Positions 14,654 through 27,120 of a stretch of DNA of 64,000 bases are shown here, one piece after another; positions within the stretch are counted from its first letter, which is position 1; every line of letters starts with the position of its first letter. The position numbers and the translations under genes were made by a program. Below the pieces are notes generated by a model, which did no database searches, was not told where the DNA came from, and saw only the letters and a program-made list of their open reading frames with translations. Origin of the DNA: Erpobdella octoculata (taxonomy: Eukaryota > Annelida > Clitellata > Hirudinida > Erpobdellidae). The stretch covers positions 16,580,470 to 16,644,469 of the forward strand of contig OZ022239.1 in assembly GCA_963978895.1 (NCBI GenBank). Reading direction: 5' to 3'.

Positions 14654-14781
14654 CAGATGAACCGATGGATGGATGGATGGACAGAAAGATAAAATGACAG
14701 CGATGGATGGATGGATGAACAGAAAGATAAAATGACAGCGATGGATGGATGGATGAACAGAAAGATAAAATGACAGCGCTC
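14654..14781. repeat. 38-bp minisatellite, three units
   Basis: The phrase GAACAGAAAGATAAAATGAC preceded by GATGGATGGATGG repeats three times in tandem. Confidence 0.85.
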
Positions 14782-14789
14782 CTCGACGA

Positions 14790-16430
14790 AATGTTATTTT
14801 CAGCTAATGATCTGAAAAAACTGTTTGCCCCTCCCTTCCCCTCCTCTCCTCTCTTATTTTTTCAAGGGCTGACGTGATTGCTGTGGCAGGCCGATGAAGT
14901 TTAGTAAGGAGAAGATGAAAGGTGACAACTAAATGTGGATGAAGCGATGATGACATGACGGGAAAATAATAAATATATGTTACGTCATTCGAACCACCTT
15001 ATATACTCAAATTTGTTTAACTGCTTACAGCTTCGATACGATGCTCGTCTGCCACGCTAAATAGTTCTGAATTTTATTTTTTAATTCCTTATATTAACTT
15101 CACCACCCGTCTTGCTTGCTTGCTTGAATGTTTGCATTCATTGAAAGTAAAGATTTACTAACTTCCCGTCATCCAATCGAGCTGAAATGTGAAATATAGG
15201 TTTGCTCTTCATGACAATGCATTATATTAGTATTTTTTTTAAATTGAAAAAAATGTGTTTTAAAACAAAATCAAACCAAATACAACTAAATAAATGTTTG
15301 TTTATATAAATTCAAAAAATGTCATTTTAAAAGAATTTTTTGCAATAAATGAAAATCCTGCGAACCTTGAAATAAAAAGAATTTGTGAGAAAAAAAACAC
15401 GTTTTTTACGGCTTACTTGTTATAAAATACGCACTGATACAAAAGTTTTATTTATAATTATAATTAACGTAAATTCAAGAAAAGCGGCACTCTTAAGAAA
15501 AATAAATTGTCGTCCTTGAACTCAGACAACAATTAAACGGGATCAATGCCAGATTGACGCTACGATCTACATGCAAACGCTATGTGCACAGTGCACAATA
15601 TGCTCCGGTTGTATCCTGTACTGTGCCTTATATTTACAGTTCCTGTCAAGTACGAGTCTCAAATCAAAGATTACAAGCTATCGATAATAATATATATATA
15701 GTGTAGAAAAGAAAACACAAGCAGCGCGGGGGGAAGATTATTTGGTTAGTATATCTATCTAATACTGATGTTTAGTTGATGGTGAAAGTATGTAGGTACC
15801 CTAGGTACTGATCCAGCAAGATTGAAAATCAAATCACTCAATTCTCACTCTCCATTCAGGTTGATACCAAAACCGTTTTTAAATCAAAAACTATACAAAG
15901 ATTTCCTGATTAAAACTTTCGTGAATAAAATTTTTAATAAGATTTTTCCTTATCAGTTTGCGGTGATATGATTGTTCGACCAAGCGGTTATCAGAGAAAG
16001 TTGAAGAAGATCGGTTAATTATTAAATCACTTTCAGATTTAAATAGCGGCAAAAATAACAAATAAACTGAAAATTATTTGTATTTTATTAAGATTAATGA
16101 AAACAGTATAATCATAACGCTGTAATAAAAGATTTTGTATATTTATTAGTGCATTAGTTATAAATAGACTTACATTAACATAGTAATAAAGATGTACGAA
16201 ATAACAAGAATATTAAAATAGCAGCTGAAGTGAAAAAACGAAAACAACTGATTAAGAGAAGAGAGAGATAATAGAAAATAGAGAGGAGATACAGCATGCA
16301 ACATAATTTGCTATTAAAAAAACAAAACAATTAAATCAATACACATAATAGTTAACCACGGAACGTGAGTAGTTTCTGTGATTCAATAAACACAAACACA
16401 AACACACACACACACACAGATACACACAAA
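14790..16430. other. Unannotated AT-rich DNA
   Basis: I see no supported gene or repeat. A moderately GC-richer stretch at 15530-15660 includes GTGCACAGTGCACA but no readable frame. Confidence 0.4.
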
Positions 16431-16433
16431 CCC

Positions 16434-16650
16434 ACGATGACGTCACACGCGGACATAGACGGAGCGAACGACACTCGGCTAGCTCCCCCAATGAAAAGTG
16501 TTGTCCCAATATTGACAGTATTGATTTTTGATGCATGCCAATATTTTTGTCGAACAGCAACAGTCTCGGACCCAAGTCGAATCCAGCCGACTTCTGATGG
16601 AATAAAAACTCCAGAAGCAAAAGCAGCTTCGACATTAATGGGAACTTTTT
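16434..16650 (-). CDS. Candidate exon, unrecognised 70-codon open frame
   Basis: On the minus strand, after TTTTTTAAAAAG (a possible acceptor), a frame runs about 70 codons: KVPINVEAAFASGVF.. VGWIRLGSETVAVRQKYW.. NIGTTLFIGGASRVSF. Its alternating hydrophobic, glycine and aromatic pattern looks like a folded beta-rich domain rather than noise. It begins with no ATG, as an internal exon would, and may end at a GT near 16434. I cannot name the family. Competing frames on both strands at the same place are lower-complexity. Confidence 0.3.
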
Positions 16651-16659
16651 AAAAAATAA

Positions 16660-18660
16660 AAAATAAAATTGTATCCAATCACCTCAAATGGTCTGCATAG
16701 AGACGATCGTGGGTGGTGGTTGAAGGCGATGCAGCCTGACCAAGAAAACACATTTTAAATTTAAATTATATCAATGAATCGATAACTAACATGTGTTTAC
16801 GAAATGAAAAAAATATAAATAAAACTGCAATTATAATTCTATTGAGCAGAATTTTAATCAAATTGAAATTAAAATACCTTCTGGAAAATTCGATGTGGGT
16901 GGGGAGAGAGGGATGGGAGAGAGAAGAGCAGAAGGAGGAGGGGGAGGAGGAAAGGAACGATCGTATCCCAGAGATATTCGATATGGAGCCACACTGTCTA
17001 TCTGGTCGGACGGATGCATAAGTGAAGCATGCCAGCACTAGTTTCCTGAAGAAAGTTGACAATTATTTTAAAATGTCAATAAAGATGTTATAAAATGTTA
17101 TTTTATTATTTATTTTTGTTTTGAGGATATAAGACAAATAAAAAAAGACACCTTAATTGTTAAATTATTCGAATATATCCTGAGAAAAACCATAATTTGA
17201 GGCAGAGCAAAACCGTTTGAATAGTATTGAATGTAATAAAATCGAGGGATTGTAGCAGGGGCAATTCGATGAAATTCTGTCGAAATGGGCGAGATCTGTT
17301 TGTGAATCTTAGTTATTTTGAAGTGTTTTAACAAGAAAAGTTCAGGTTCACACTATAGAGGTGGGCCGTAAATCAGATCTCCAAAATTTTATTAAATTCG
17401 GTTTATTCTGATATTGCGGTGTTCCGAATAAGGTTTATTGCATTGTTGTTTTGTGTGTCACCATTTGTTCCACATCGTAGGAAGCATACAAAAACATCTT
17501 CATCAAAACACGTGTTCCATAAACAATAATTACAGACAGCCAACTACATGATACAATTACAATGCAATAGAAGAAACCACAGATGAAAAAGATGTTTACA
17601 AACAAACAACTTCAGCATAAGCACCATTTTATGGCGGTTGGTTGCGATCATGGTTTTTTATTATATATGAAATAATATTATTTCATTATTTAAATATATG
17701 CATATATATTTGTGAGTGTATATTTGTGACTGTGTATTTGTGTATTGTGTATTTATGTATATTTGTATATCGCAACTTCCTTGAGCAATAAATTCACTCG
17801 AACTGATCTAGCCAACTTATTCTTTGACTTATCCGTCGTAGTAGATATGCATATGATTACAGGACTATTACATTTATTTATAAATATACAGAGTTTGATA
17901 GAAATGTACCTTAGTATGGAAATTAGTATATATGTACACAAACAGAGGCTACGAGTCAATACAAATAAACAGTCAACAGAGTTTTATTGGTGATAGAAAA
18001 CTCAATCGAAAAGAGTTGCGACACACAGCCTATCGACCTATTTAAACTAAAATGAGCTACTAAAGAAAATATAATTGACTTCACAAACGACATATTTTCA
18101 ATTATTTACAATCTGTAATCTGTTTAATCGACAATTTATTTGTGTAGCGCGCAACAACCACGCATCTACACGACAGTAAAAAAATGAAATAAATCTCCAG
18201 ACAGCTCGATGTGGGGCTGTTCGAGTAATTATTAATCGGTCGGTCGAACATCGCACGGTAGAAGCAATTGCCCGGCAAGAAAAAGAAAAGGATGAAGATG
18301 GAGGAGGAGGAGGAGAAAGACGTGAATGAAAAGAAGGAGGACACGAGGATGAGATAAAATTTGTTCTTTTAAAAATTCATCAAGTGGAGAAGCGATTTTC
18401 GCCAAACAAATCGAGAAAAATGTTATTTGTACTATTCGCCTCAAACTTTTCAGTGTGAAGCCACCAATCAATGACTGTAAGCATTTTTATAAAAAATAAA
18501 CTAATAGCAAAGCATTTTGTCTTATTTTAATTGTTCCGAAAAGATTAGCTCCTCTGGCATTTGGTTGAAAGACATAAATCATTTCAAAAATTCAATTTCT
18601 TTCAAGAAAAACTGTAGAATTGAAGAAGTATTCAAATATAGATAACTATAATAGATAACG
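16660..18660. other. Unannotated DNA
   Basis: No further exon, RNA or transposon could be supported. Purine-rich GGGAGAGAGGGATGGGAGAG-type sequence lies near 16900-16960 and GAGGAGGAGGAGGAG near 18300. Frames over these are low-complexity. Confidence 0.4.
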
Positions 18661-18661
18661 A

Positions 18662-18785
18662 GGCTGGTTCTGATAACAGTGATACAATTATAGGCTGATG
18701 GTAATAACAATGATACAATTATAGGCTGGTTGTGATAAAAATGATACAATTATAAGCTGGTGGTGATAACAATGATACAATTATA
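18662..18785. repeat. 31-bp minisatellite, four units
   Basis: Four adjacent units starting GGCTGGT and containing GATACAATTATA, each 31 bp with a few substitutions. Confidence 0.85.
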
Positions 18786-19628
18786 GGCTGACTATTCAAG
18801 AGGTTTATTTAAAATCGGTAGTTGTCCGGGCCATTGTGACACGGAGAAACAAATTTGCAAAAACCAGCAGCTGACAGGAACAAAGAACGAGAAATTTTTA
18901 AACACGGAAAATTGTTCAGTCGATGTACTAAGACTTTTAATTATTTGTTTCTGCCCGCGAAAACTCTCAGTTTTTCAAAATTTCAGCCTTTTTGTTCAAT
19001 TAATCGATAAGATATGAAAGACGAATTACGCATAGACATTTAAGTTCTAATAATGCGATCATGTGTTTGAGATTTTGCTGGATGCAACCCAAATATTTTC
19101 TACGCAATAAAGAAGACATTGCATTACGTAGTAGTACACTGATGAAATATCGCTATCGGGTGATTATATTGGCCATTTTCCCGATAACCATCATCGACCA
19201 ATAAGTTTAGCTCAATATTGACCAATTAATGTATTTTTACATATTCTTAACTGTAATTGCTTTCAGTTCATGTATGTTCTATTGTTCATATCTTTAGACT
19301 CGAACAATTGTCAAACGTTAATCCAGCCCACTGTAACCTACACTCCATATTTCGAAAAGAACAGGCTTGACTTGATTTACAATTAAACAAAAATGTCGTA
19401 ACAAAATAACAGAACTTTTGTACATTTAAACAGAGGCGAATTTAAAAATTTGGAGCCCATAGGCTAAAGTTTCGATGGCGCCCCCAGCGCTCCTTTCCCA
19501 GGCCCCCAGTTACTGATTGTTTCCCCGGACCATGGTTCATGCATCGCGGTACTGGGTAGGAAACCAAAGTTGATACAAAAATTTATTTGACCAATTATAG
19601 ATGGATAGCCTATAAATATAATTTTTCA

Positions 19629-20672
19629 TCTCTATATATAAAAACTAGCAGTGCCCGTAGCGGCTTCGCTCGCATGAAATTAAAAAATTTGAACCCTGCA
19701 TACATAGTAGAGTACTGCACGGATCAATTTTTTAGGTCTCGGCTCGGCCCGTCGACGACTTGGCCCAGCCCGTTTCAAAAACCGAAATTCCTGGCCCTGC
19801 ACGGCCCGTCTAATATGGGCCCGGCCCGTTTTTACAGGCCTAGAAGTTCTATATACTTGATGAAAAACTTCGGCCCGTCCCACCTTGACTTCAGGTTTAG
19901 CCCGGCCCGTCTGAACACCCTAAAATCACTAAAATGTCTATATACTTGGTTAAAAATCTTGGCCCGTCCCACCTTGATTTAAGGTTTGGGCAGGGCCGTA
20001 TGAAGACCCTAAAATAACGGCTTGGTCCGTCCGTCCGGTGATAAACTGAACTCATCTACTTTTAACCGGCACAAAACCTCAAAATACTAATTTTCATATC
20101 TATAGCACTTACAGTTTTTGAATAGCAGTTATTTTAAAATCAAATAACCCTTTTTCCACTTCACATTTGAGGTCCTGAAAACCAAATTTTCAAAAAATGG
20201 TGAAACACGTATATCATTATTTTTAGAGTAAGTAGAAACTAAATAATAATTTTACTTTTGTAGCATTTACAGTTTTTGAGTAGCAGTTGGTAGTGAAATT
20301 TTCACACAACCTTGAGAGTCAATAGAGGAGAGTTTTTTTGGAAGGAAATTAAGATCGGTCACAAAATGAGCGAAAGAGCGAGCGGAAACGGGAAATGGAG
20401 AATGAGGGGGAACGGAAAAGCGACCAAAAAGCAACCGGGACCAAAAAAGCGAGCGGGAAAGGGAAAGCGACCGGGAACGGATGAAAAAGTGGGAACGGGA
20501 AAGCGATCGGGAACGGAAAAACAACTGGGAACGGGAGAGCAAGAGGAAGCGGAAAAGTGACCGGGAACGAGAGAGCAAGCGGAAACGAGAAAGCGATCTG
20601 GAGCTGGAAAGCAAACGTGGAAGGAAACGGAAGTGAGAGAAAAACCCCGGGCAATGCCGGGTACCCCGCTAG
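19629..20672 (+). mobile_element. Helitron nested in hAT element
   Basis: It starts A|TCTCTATATATAAAAA and ends CCCGGGCAATGCCGGG, TACCCCG, CTAG|T, matching Helitron structure: TC start, hairpin about 7 bp before CTAG, insertion between A and T, no duplication. The interior has a CGGCCCG-rich partly tandem segment (19710-20030), the block AAATTTTCACACAACCTTGA (shared with the Helitron at 55481), and a purine minisatellite (20380-20600). A reverse-orientation-like end (CTAGCAGTGCCCG) at 19646 hints at a second, fused copy. Confidence 0.75.
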
Positions 20673-20825
20673 TTAATGATAAATATGTGATAAAGCAATT
20701 ACAAACATATAAACATGATTGATTTCAGGTCTATATGAAGTTGTATCAAAAACTTCAATATTCAATCATAACAAAATCATAAGTTCTTCTTTGCTATGAT
20801 AGCAGCAAACTCGTCAATAATGTCA

Positions 20826-21291
20826 TCATAGTCTGTTTTTTACTATTTCCTTTTCTATAGTCAAAACTGCAAGAGCATTGAAACTTTCTTGACCCATTGT
20901 TGACCTAAAATAATTCTTGACTCTCTTTAGGGTAGAAAATGACCGTTCACCCGAGCAGTTGGATGCAGGTGTGCAAGGAAATATTCGAACAGCAATGACA
21001 ACTTTTGGATATATGTCCTGAAGATAGTTTGATTTTATGATTTTCGACAGTTCGAACACAAAAAACGTTTTATTATTGCCTTGGTTTTTCAATTCTGGTT
21101 CAATAAGTTGAAGATGTCCCGAAGAATTCCTTTATGAATGAGTTTTCATAATCATCTGTATTTATTTCTATTAGATTTGATACATATATTGTAATTTCAG
21201 AAACTTCCAACTGTGCAAGAATTGTCAGAAAATGAAATTTTTCATTTAGGACCACGTACGATTCACACCTTTTATTTAACTCCCTTTTCAA
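20826..21291 (-). pseudogene. hAT transposase C-terminal fragment, frameshifted
   Basis: Two minus-strand frames join across a frameshift near 21095. The upstream part reads NEKFHFLTILAQLEVSEI; the downstream part carries the hAT dimerisation core SNCSGERSFSTLKRVKNYF followed by RSTMGQESFNALAVLTIE. This is the C-terminal dimerisation region typical of hAT transposases and of domesticated ZMYM-like proteins. The catalytic core is absent, so the copy is inactive. Confidence 0.8.
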
Positions 21292-21544
21292 TCTGTCAAT
21301 AATGGAATAATATGTGTTTATCTTGAAACTAAAGCATTGGAAGCCAGAGCCCAGTGGGGTGCATTAAGAAAAAAATAAAGTCATAAAAAACTAAAGCTTC
21401 AGATGAATTTACTTTTTCCTTTCTTATCTTTTTTTTTCTTTCTTTTCTTTACTTTTTTTTCTTGTTTGGTGGCGCCCCTGGCTTCGTGGCGCCCATAGGC
21501 TGCAGCCTATGTAGCATATGCCTAAATCCGGCCCTGCATTTAAA

Positions 21545-22720
21545 TACTACAGTAAAGCTGTAATATTAACTTCAACTTGTAATAACTGAAGGAAACAAAA
21601 GTTCAAATTAATTATTTTTATTGTAACAAAATTTATTACAATTGACATGACTCGACCCTAAAAGTACCAAAAACCGGACTCGACCCACGAACAATTGTGA
21701 TCCAGTCCATAAGCGAAATTTAATAACAGAACAGAAGAAATGGGTTTTTCTGCAAGCATAGAGCATAGATAAAACAATTTTAAATAAAAATTAAAACTTA
21801 TTTACTTTTAGAAAGTTTTCAAAATGTAATAAAAATGCATTGTCATGAGGTGCAAGTCTATATTTCAAATTTCAACTTGATTAGAAGTTTGGTAATTTTC
21901 ACTACAAGCAGCAACTAGGCAAGCAAGCTAGACCGGCGGTGAAATTATTATAAGGGATTTGAAAATATGTGCAAGTAAGTTGAATCAGTAGAAAATATTA
22001 TTACCTACATACAGTATACTTCGACTAATCCTGTTTCGGTTAATTTGAATTTCTGTTTAAGCCTGCTGAAATCTCTTGCACGGACAAAATCACTTATAAA
22101 TCTATTTACTCCGAACCAGCCTAATTCGAATGTTTTTTTATCCAAATAATTTTTCTTCCACCAAACGTTTATAAATTCCTGATTTTGTTAGTTTTTTTTA
22201 ATTTAAAAAAAAATCTAATTTTTCATCAGTTTTTTTATATTAAAATAACGTTATAATTGTAACAAAACAAAGAGAAACAAAAGAAACGTACAAAACACCA
22301 TTACATGTCATTAATCATTTACGAGAGAAGAAAGCCGTTATTTTTTGTTGTTGCATCTTTCTAAGATTGAAGTAGGAAGCGGGGGGAGGGGGTAGGTAGT
22401 TAGTTTGTTTTTCCGGTCGTATTTTCTTCGACGCTTGTGCAGTTTTATAAAGTTTTTATATTTGGTTCGAAAAACAGTGTTTCTATGGACAAGTTATGGA
22501 ATAAAAACATTTTTAAAATGGCTGATTAGTCGTGCTAGCAAAATCACTGACACCTTATCCATTTGTAGTGCATGTGAAAATGAGTCAGATTCAGGCTCAG
22601 CTTATCTCGATCAAAAAGGTAAAAAGCTCCTGGACAAGAAGGTCACGTTAATTTTTGTGCATGTTAAGCCATGAAAACAGAAAAGTTTTTGAGAAATCGA
22701 TGCAGGTTACAGTTTTCGAA
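21545..22720. other. AT-rich DNA, possible pogo-like left end
   Basis: No gene could be supported. TA|CAGTATACTTCGACTAATC near 22010 resembles a Tc1/pogo-type end, but no matching right end was found. A 270-bp frame at 22405-22674 (plus) is unrecognised. Confidence 0.3.
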
Positions 22721-22725
22721 TATGA

Positions 22726-22868
22726 TTCATTTAAATTGGTCATATTTGTAATTTTCATTTAAATTGGTCATATTTGTAATTTTCATTTAAATTGGTCATA
22801 TTTGTAATTTTCATTTAAATTGGTCATATTTGTAATTTTCATTTAAATTGGTCATATTTGTAATTTTT
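22726..22868. repeat. 28-bp minisatellite, five units
   Basis: The unit contains TTCATTTAAATTGGTCATAT followed by TTGTAATT and repeats five times almost without change. Near 22998-23046 there are further short repeats (GTTGACTACCT, GTACAACCT). Confidence 0.9.
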
Positions 22869-23059
22869 GACAAAGCTTCCGAGACTTTAATATAACACTA
22901 ATGCTGCAACATTGGCGTCAAATTTTGTAACTAGAATTAGTAGGTTCATGGTTTCTTTGATGGTGCTGCAAATATGTGTATAAATAGCGTTCATTGCGTG
23001 TTGACTACCTGTTGACTACCTGTACAACCTGTACAACCTGTACAACATGGGTGGCGTGA

Positions 23060-24555
23060 GCATTTTAAATCATATGCCACCATTTTAATAATGTAAGACG
23101 CCCAAAATTAAGGTTAAAGTATTAACCAAACTTATGTTTATTTGCTAAAAAATTTTACAGACTTGAATATTTCTGACTTGACGCAAATTTTAAAAAAAAT
23201 AAAAATCTACAGAATTTTTCAAATAGACATATAAACACACATTTTAAAAATAAAATTGTGAACTGAAATACTTTTTTCTTAATAAAAACATCAGTGGCCG
23301 TTCGGTATAGTTCTCCCTTCTACAATGGTAAGGCTTCCAATATCAATTACTATAGCAGTTTTTTTACATTATTTAGCGCAAAAATTTTAAAAATAAATAA
23401 TTTGCTATGCGTTATAAAAATTCTTAGAGCAGTTTTAAGTTAATTATAAAACATGATTTTTTTGCTTTTTTATTTAAAAACTATGAATCTTCATTCAAAA
23501 ATTATGAACTTCCATTCAAAATTATAAATCTTCAATTAAAAATTATGAATCTTTAGGAAAGAGGTAATTTCTACCCTCCCCTGGTCCCTTCCCCACAACT
23601 CGAATCTGCTTTTGACCGCTGTGTATCAGTCTCACGGTCAGTGCATGATCACGGTGAACACAGACCGAGGCATAGTTACTGCAAGTTTGATCCACCACGA
23701 AGGCTTACAGCATAGTTTACATAACAGTGTTTCTAATTCCATTGCATTAGGCTCGTACGATCATATATTTCATGATTTAAAATTATTCTTTTAGTCGAAT
23801 GGCTTTAGTAAATGTCAAAGTGAATAGCATTGTGACAGATGAGCTTTTGTCAGCATTGGAACTTCTTAGCGTTGGAATTGACAAGTTTGACAGCATATCA
23901 TAATAACGAGTTATTTGTTAATAACATGATACGATCACAGATTTGTTCATGGGTCTACTTTTGTCAACTCGACACACCACAAAATATTGACCCGCCGACT
24001 AGCCGACTATTCTAAAAGACTGACTCAACCTGTACCAATAAACGGGGAGACGGTTAGCAGCGGCACCATAGGCAGTGAGGTTTTTCCGAGGCATGGTTAT
24101 TGCTAGCTGAAGGGCAAAGAGGAGGTTGATTAGCAGGTCCTGTTCTTGTGCATAGCACAGTATCAGTTGGTGGGCTGAGGGTAAATCGAGCTATGTGGCG
24201 TGCCCACGAAAGCTTTGTGCTTTTGGCGGCCTCTTTGCCATAAACCCAAAAATAATACACGGACACTCGTTTCGCGCCTCATAAACACGTCACAGAACAT
24301 TCAAGCACACATATCGATATGTCTAATTTGTCTGGGACAGATACAGACGTTGATCAATCCAAAAAAATGTACAAAATAAAAAACATATCATTACAGGTCA
24401 TAGGGTATTTTTCATTTTTTTAGATTTTTAAAAATTTGTTTATGAACGAGAAACTTTTCAGTTCAAAAATGCCTATTTACGACCATCAAAGGTTATTGCG
24501 TAAAAAAATTCAAATTTAGTTTACGTAACAACGTTTGAAGGTTTCAAGTAACTTT
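23060..24555. other. Unannotated DNA
   Basis: No gene could be supported. A GC-richer patch at 24040-24260 has a 70-codon minus-strand frame (WARHIARFTLSPPTDTV..) without a recognised family; it may be an exon or old repeat. Confidence 0.35.
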
Positions 24556-24559
24556 TAGC

Positions 24560-24828
24560 AAATCTATTATACGTTGTGTAGGCTAAAGGAAGTTAGGAGA
24601 AAGTGGAAGAAAGAAAATGAACGCGAGCGGGAACGGGACTCGGGAGAGCAAGCGGGAACGGAAAAGCGACCGAGAACGGGAGAGCGAGCGGGAACGGGAA
24701 AGCGACCGGGAACGGGAAAGCGACCGAGAACGCAAAAGCGAGCGAGAATGGGAAAGCTCCTTGGAGCGGGAGAGCAAGCGGAAAAAAAACCTCTCAAACC
24801 ACCGGGCAAAGCCGAGTAACCCCGCTAG
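24560..24828 (+). mobile_element. Helitron with purine minisatellite
   Basis: It ends ACCGGGCAAAGCCGAGTAACCCCG-type then CTAG|T at 24825-24828. The left part (TTAGCAAATCTATTATACG.., AAAGAAAATGAACGCGAGCG) is homologous to the reverse complement of 63540-63625, so this is the same subfamily as the minus-strand copy there. The 5' TC end is not clear. Confidence 0.6.
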
Positions 24829-25459
24829 TTTAATATATAATCTTTGTATATTATAGCCGAATAGCGACTTTTTGTCTTGACCCACCATGAATGTTCATAA
24901 CTCCGCACCCAAGCCTACCATGGACAACGCTGGAAAAATACAGTCGTTTTTCTGAATGGTACATTTTGTAATGTTGATTTTGTCCGTAATATTTTTAGTG
25001 AGATATTGTATGGCCAAGGCGTTTTCAGGTGGAATTTCGAGCTTTATAAATCTTGTTAAAACCATGGGGGAGAGAGAGAGAGGCGGAGAAATTGAAAAAA
25101 GACACGGAACGAGAGAGAATTTGAGAAGTAGTTAGTTAACAAGGCATTATTTCCAGAATCAGAGGCAGATAATCATTAAGCAATAAATCACTTTCTTACC
25201 TTCCCGTCACCCATCGATAGAGCGTCACATGTTTTCCTTGTTAGAAATTCTCAGATGAAATCTTGCAGGAATTTACCAACTAATTCAAGAAGCCGAAAGT
25301 TTAGAATGCAAACCGAAAGAAAATGCTGGTTTATTATAATAGTATATTTCAAGTTATATTATGTGATTATTTATTAACTGTTTGTTTGGTTACTCATGCT
25401 ATGCTATGAAAATAAACGTAAAACGATTTCTTAATTTACAAAAATGAACTTAGGTATAT

Positions 25460-27120
25460 CCGCCTCTTCAAACCGAATGACGCTTCGAGGCGTTTCAGTT
25501 AACCGTCTCATACTCGCCCTTCCAAACAAACAATGTCTGCTTGACCCCATACCAGCCTGGCTCCTGAAGAAAATCTCCTCATTCATCGCACCTGTTTTGG
25601 TCAAACTCTTTAACAAGTCTCTTCTTTCTGGCAAGGTCCCTCTTATATACAAATTTCACGTCACTCCGTTGATAAAAAAAATCTACCCTGGACCCTGCCG
25701 ACGTTAATTCATATCGGCCTATTTCTAACCTCTCAGTTTTTTCAAAGCTATTAGAGCGGCTGGTACTCAGCAGAGTTTTAGCGCATCTAGAGCAATACAA
25801 TCTTCTTCCTCTTCATCATTCGGCTTATCGTCGTCACCATTCCGCCGAAACCGTAGTGCTTCGTGTGTCTTCTGATCTTCTGCAAGCCGCGGACGACGAC
25901 GAGTTGTCGCAGCTCGTGCTGCTTGACCTATCAGCGGCTTTTGACGCTGTTGACCATCGCATATTACTGAAACGCCTCGAAGCGTCATTCGGTTTGAAGA
26001 CTGTCGTTCTTGAATGGTTCGGATCCTATTTGACCGGACGCTCTTTCTCAATACGCTCCGGCGCATCGGCGTCAGCGGCGACATCATTAACATGTGGAGT
26101 ACTTCAAGGGTTTGTGCTGAGCTCACTTTTTTTTACATTATATACAGCCAAACTTGATAAAGTCATCAGGGCGCATGGTCTCCAATGCCACATGTACGCC
26201 GACGACACACAAGTCTACGGCCGCTGCCGACCGGAGCCCGCAGACTTTCTTGCCATGAAGGTATCGAGAGGCGTAGACGCCGTCGATCGCTGGATGTTCA
26301 GCAGCCGTCTCCTGTTGAATTCCAACATAACAGAAGCGATCTGGTGCTCGTATTTCCGACGTTCGTCAACTCTCCCTACCAAGCCGGTTCGAATCTGCTC
26401 CGACCTGATCCCTCCAGTAAAACGTGTTCGTAATCTGGGGATCTGGCTGGATTCAGATTGTTCTATGGCCAGTCACATCAACAACACGACCCGTTCCTGC
26501 TATGCTTCTCTCAGAGAGATTCGCAGCATCTCCTCTCATCTTTCAATTGACGCCCGGAGAATTCTCATAACTGCCTTGGTTCTTCCAAAGATTGATTACG
26601 GAAATTCAACTTTAGCCGGCCTTTCTTCTTGTCATCTGGATCGGCTTCAAATTCTCATCAACACAGCTGCCAAAATAATCTACAATGCTCGGAAATATGA
26701 CCATGTTACCCCACCTCTCAAAGATCTCCACTGGCTTCGCATTCGGCAGCGAATCGAGTACAAGATTTCCACAATAGTACACAAATCTCTGCACGGCCAT
26801 GCTCCTCCATACCTGTCTTTTGCTCATGTTCCCAATGTATCGGGTCGGCAGAGGCTCAGATCAGCATCCAGGGGCTTCCTCATTACACCGCCGGCTCATC
26901 GCACGACGCTCGACGGAAGATCCATCGACGTCATTGGCCTGAAATGTGGAACAAACTCCCTTTCCACATCATCTCTATATCCAGTTCAGCCAGTTTCCAC
27001 ACAGCACTAAAGACATTTCTGTTCACTAAATCATTTCCCTAACGTCTACAGTGGTTTTGAAGTTTTTTGAAGAACATACGCCACTTTAATAATACTCGGA
27101 TTCATTATCATTATCTTAAT
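25460..27120 (+). mobile_element. L2-like non-LTR retrotransposon, 5'-truncated
   Basis: Reverse transcriptase coding sequence is followed by a 3' tail with the hairpin arms AGTGG (27050) and CCACT (27081-27085) and a short ATT/ATC-type repeat. The 5' boundary is abrupt and begins with a 35-bp piece inverted relative to 25966-26000. The tail is shared with 39095-39170 and the coding region with 40741-41240. Confidence 0.85.
25501..27042 (+). pseudogene. LINE reverse transcriptase (L2/CR1-like), frameshifted
   Basis: Frame 1 begins NKQCLLDPIPAWLLKK, a conserved RT lead-in. An A8 run near 25675 shifts the frame, after which the reading continues STLDPADVNSYRPISN and LLDLSAAFDAVDH. The catalytic box is intact as CHMYADDTQVYGR. 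The C-terminal part has [10 protein letters not shown] and KIDYGNS, and a second shift near 26925 restores WNKLPFHIIS..LKTFLFTKSFP and the stop at 27042. Two frameshifts and loss of the endonuclease and 5' region mean it cannot retrotranspose on its own. Confidence 0.85.

Larger units (their letters stand above)
19431..21536 (-). mobile_element. hAT transposon with nested Helitron
   Basis: The ends are CAGAGGCGAATTTA (left) and, inverted, CAGGGCCGGATTTA (right). Perfect 8-bp duplications CATTTAAA flank it at 19423-19430 and 21537-21544. Both ends carry a sub-terminal CATAGGCT phrase and GGCGCCC motifs. A transposase C-terminus remains on the minus strand (20826-21291). A 1044-bp Helitron at 19629-20672 is nested inside, so the hAT insertion is older. 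Confidence 0.9.

Noticed and set aside
22010..22680. Tc1/pogo-like element suggested by TA-CAGTATACTTCGA
   Set aside because: Only one end is visible and no transposase motif was found, so it is not called as an element.
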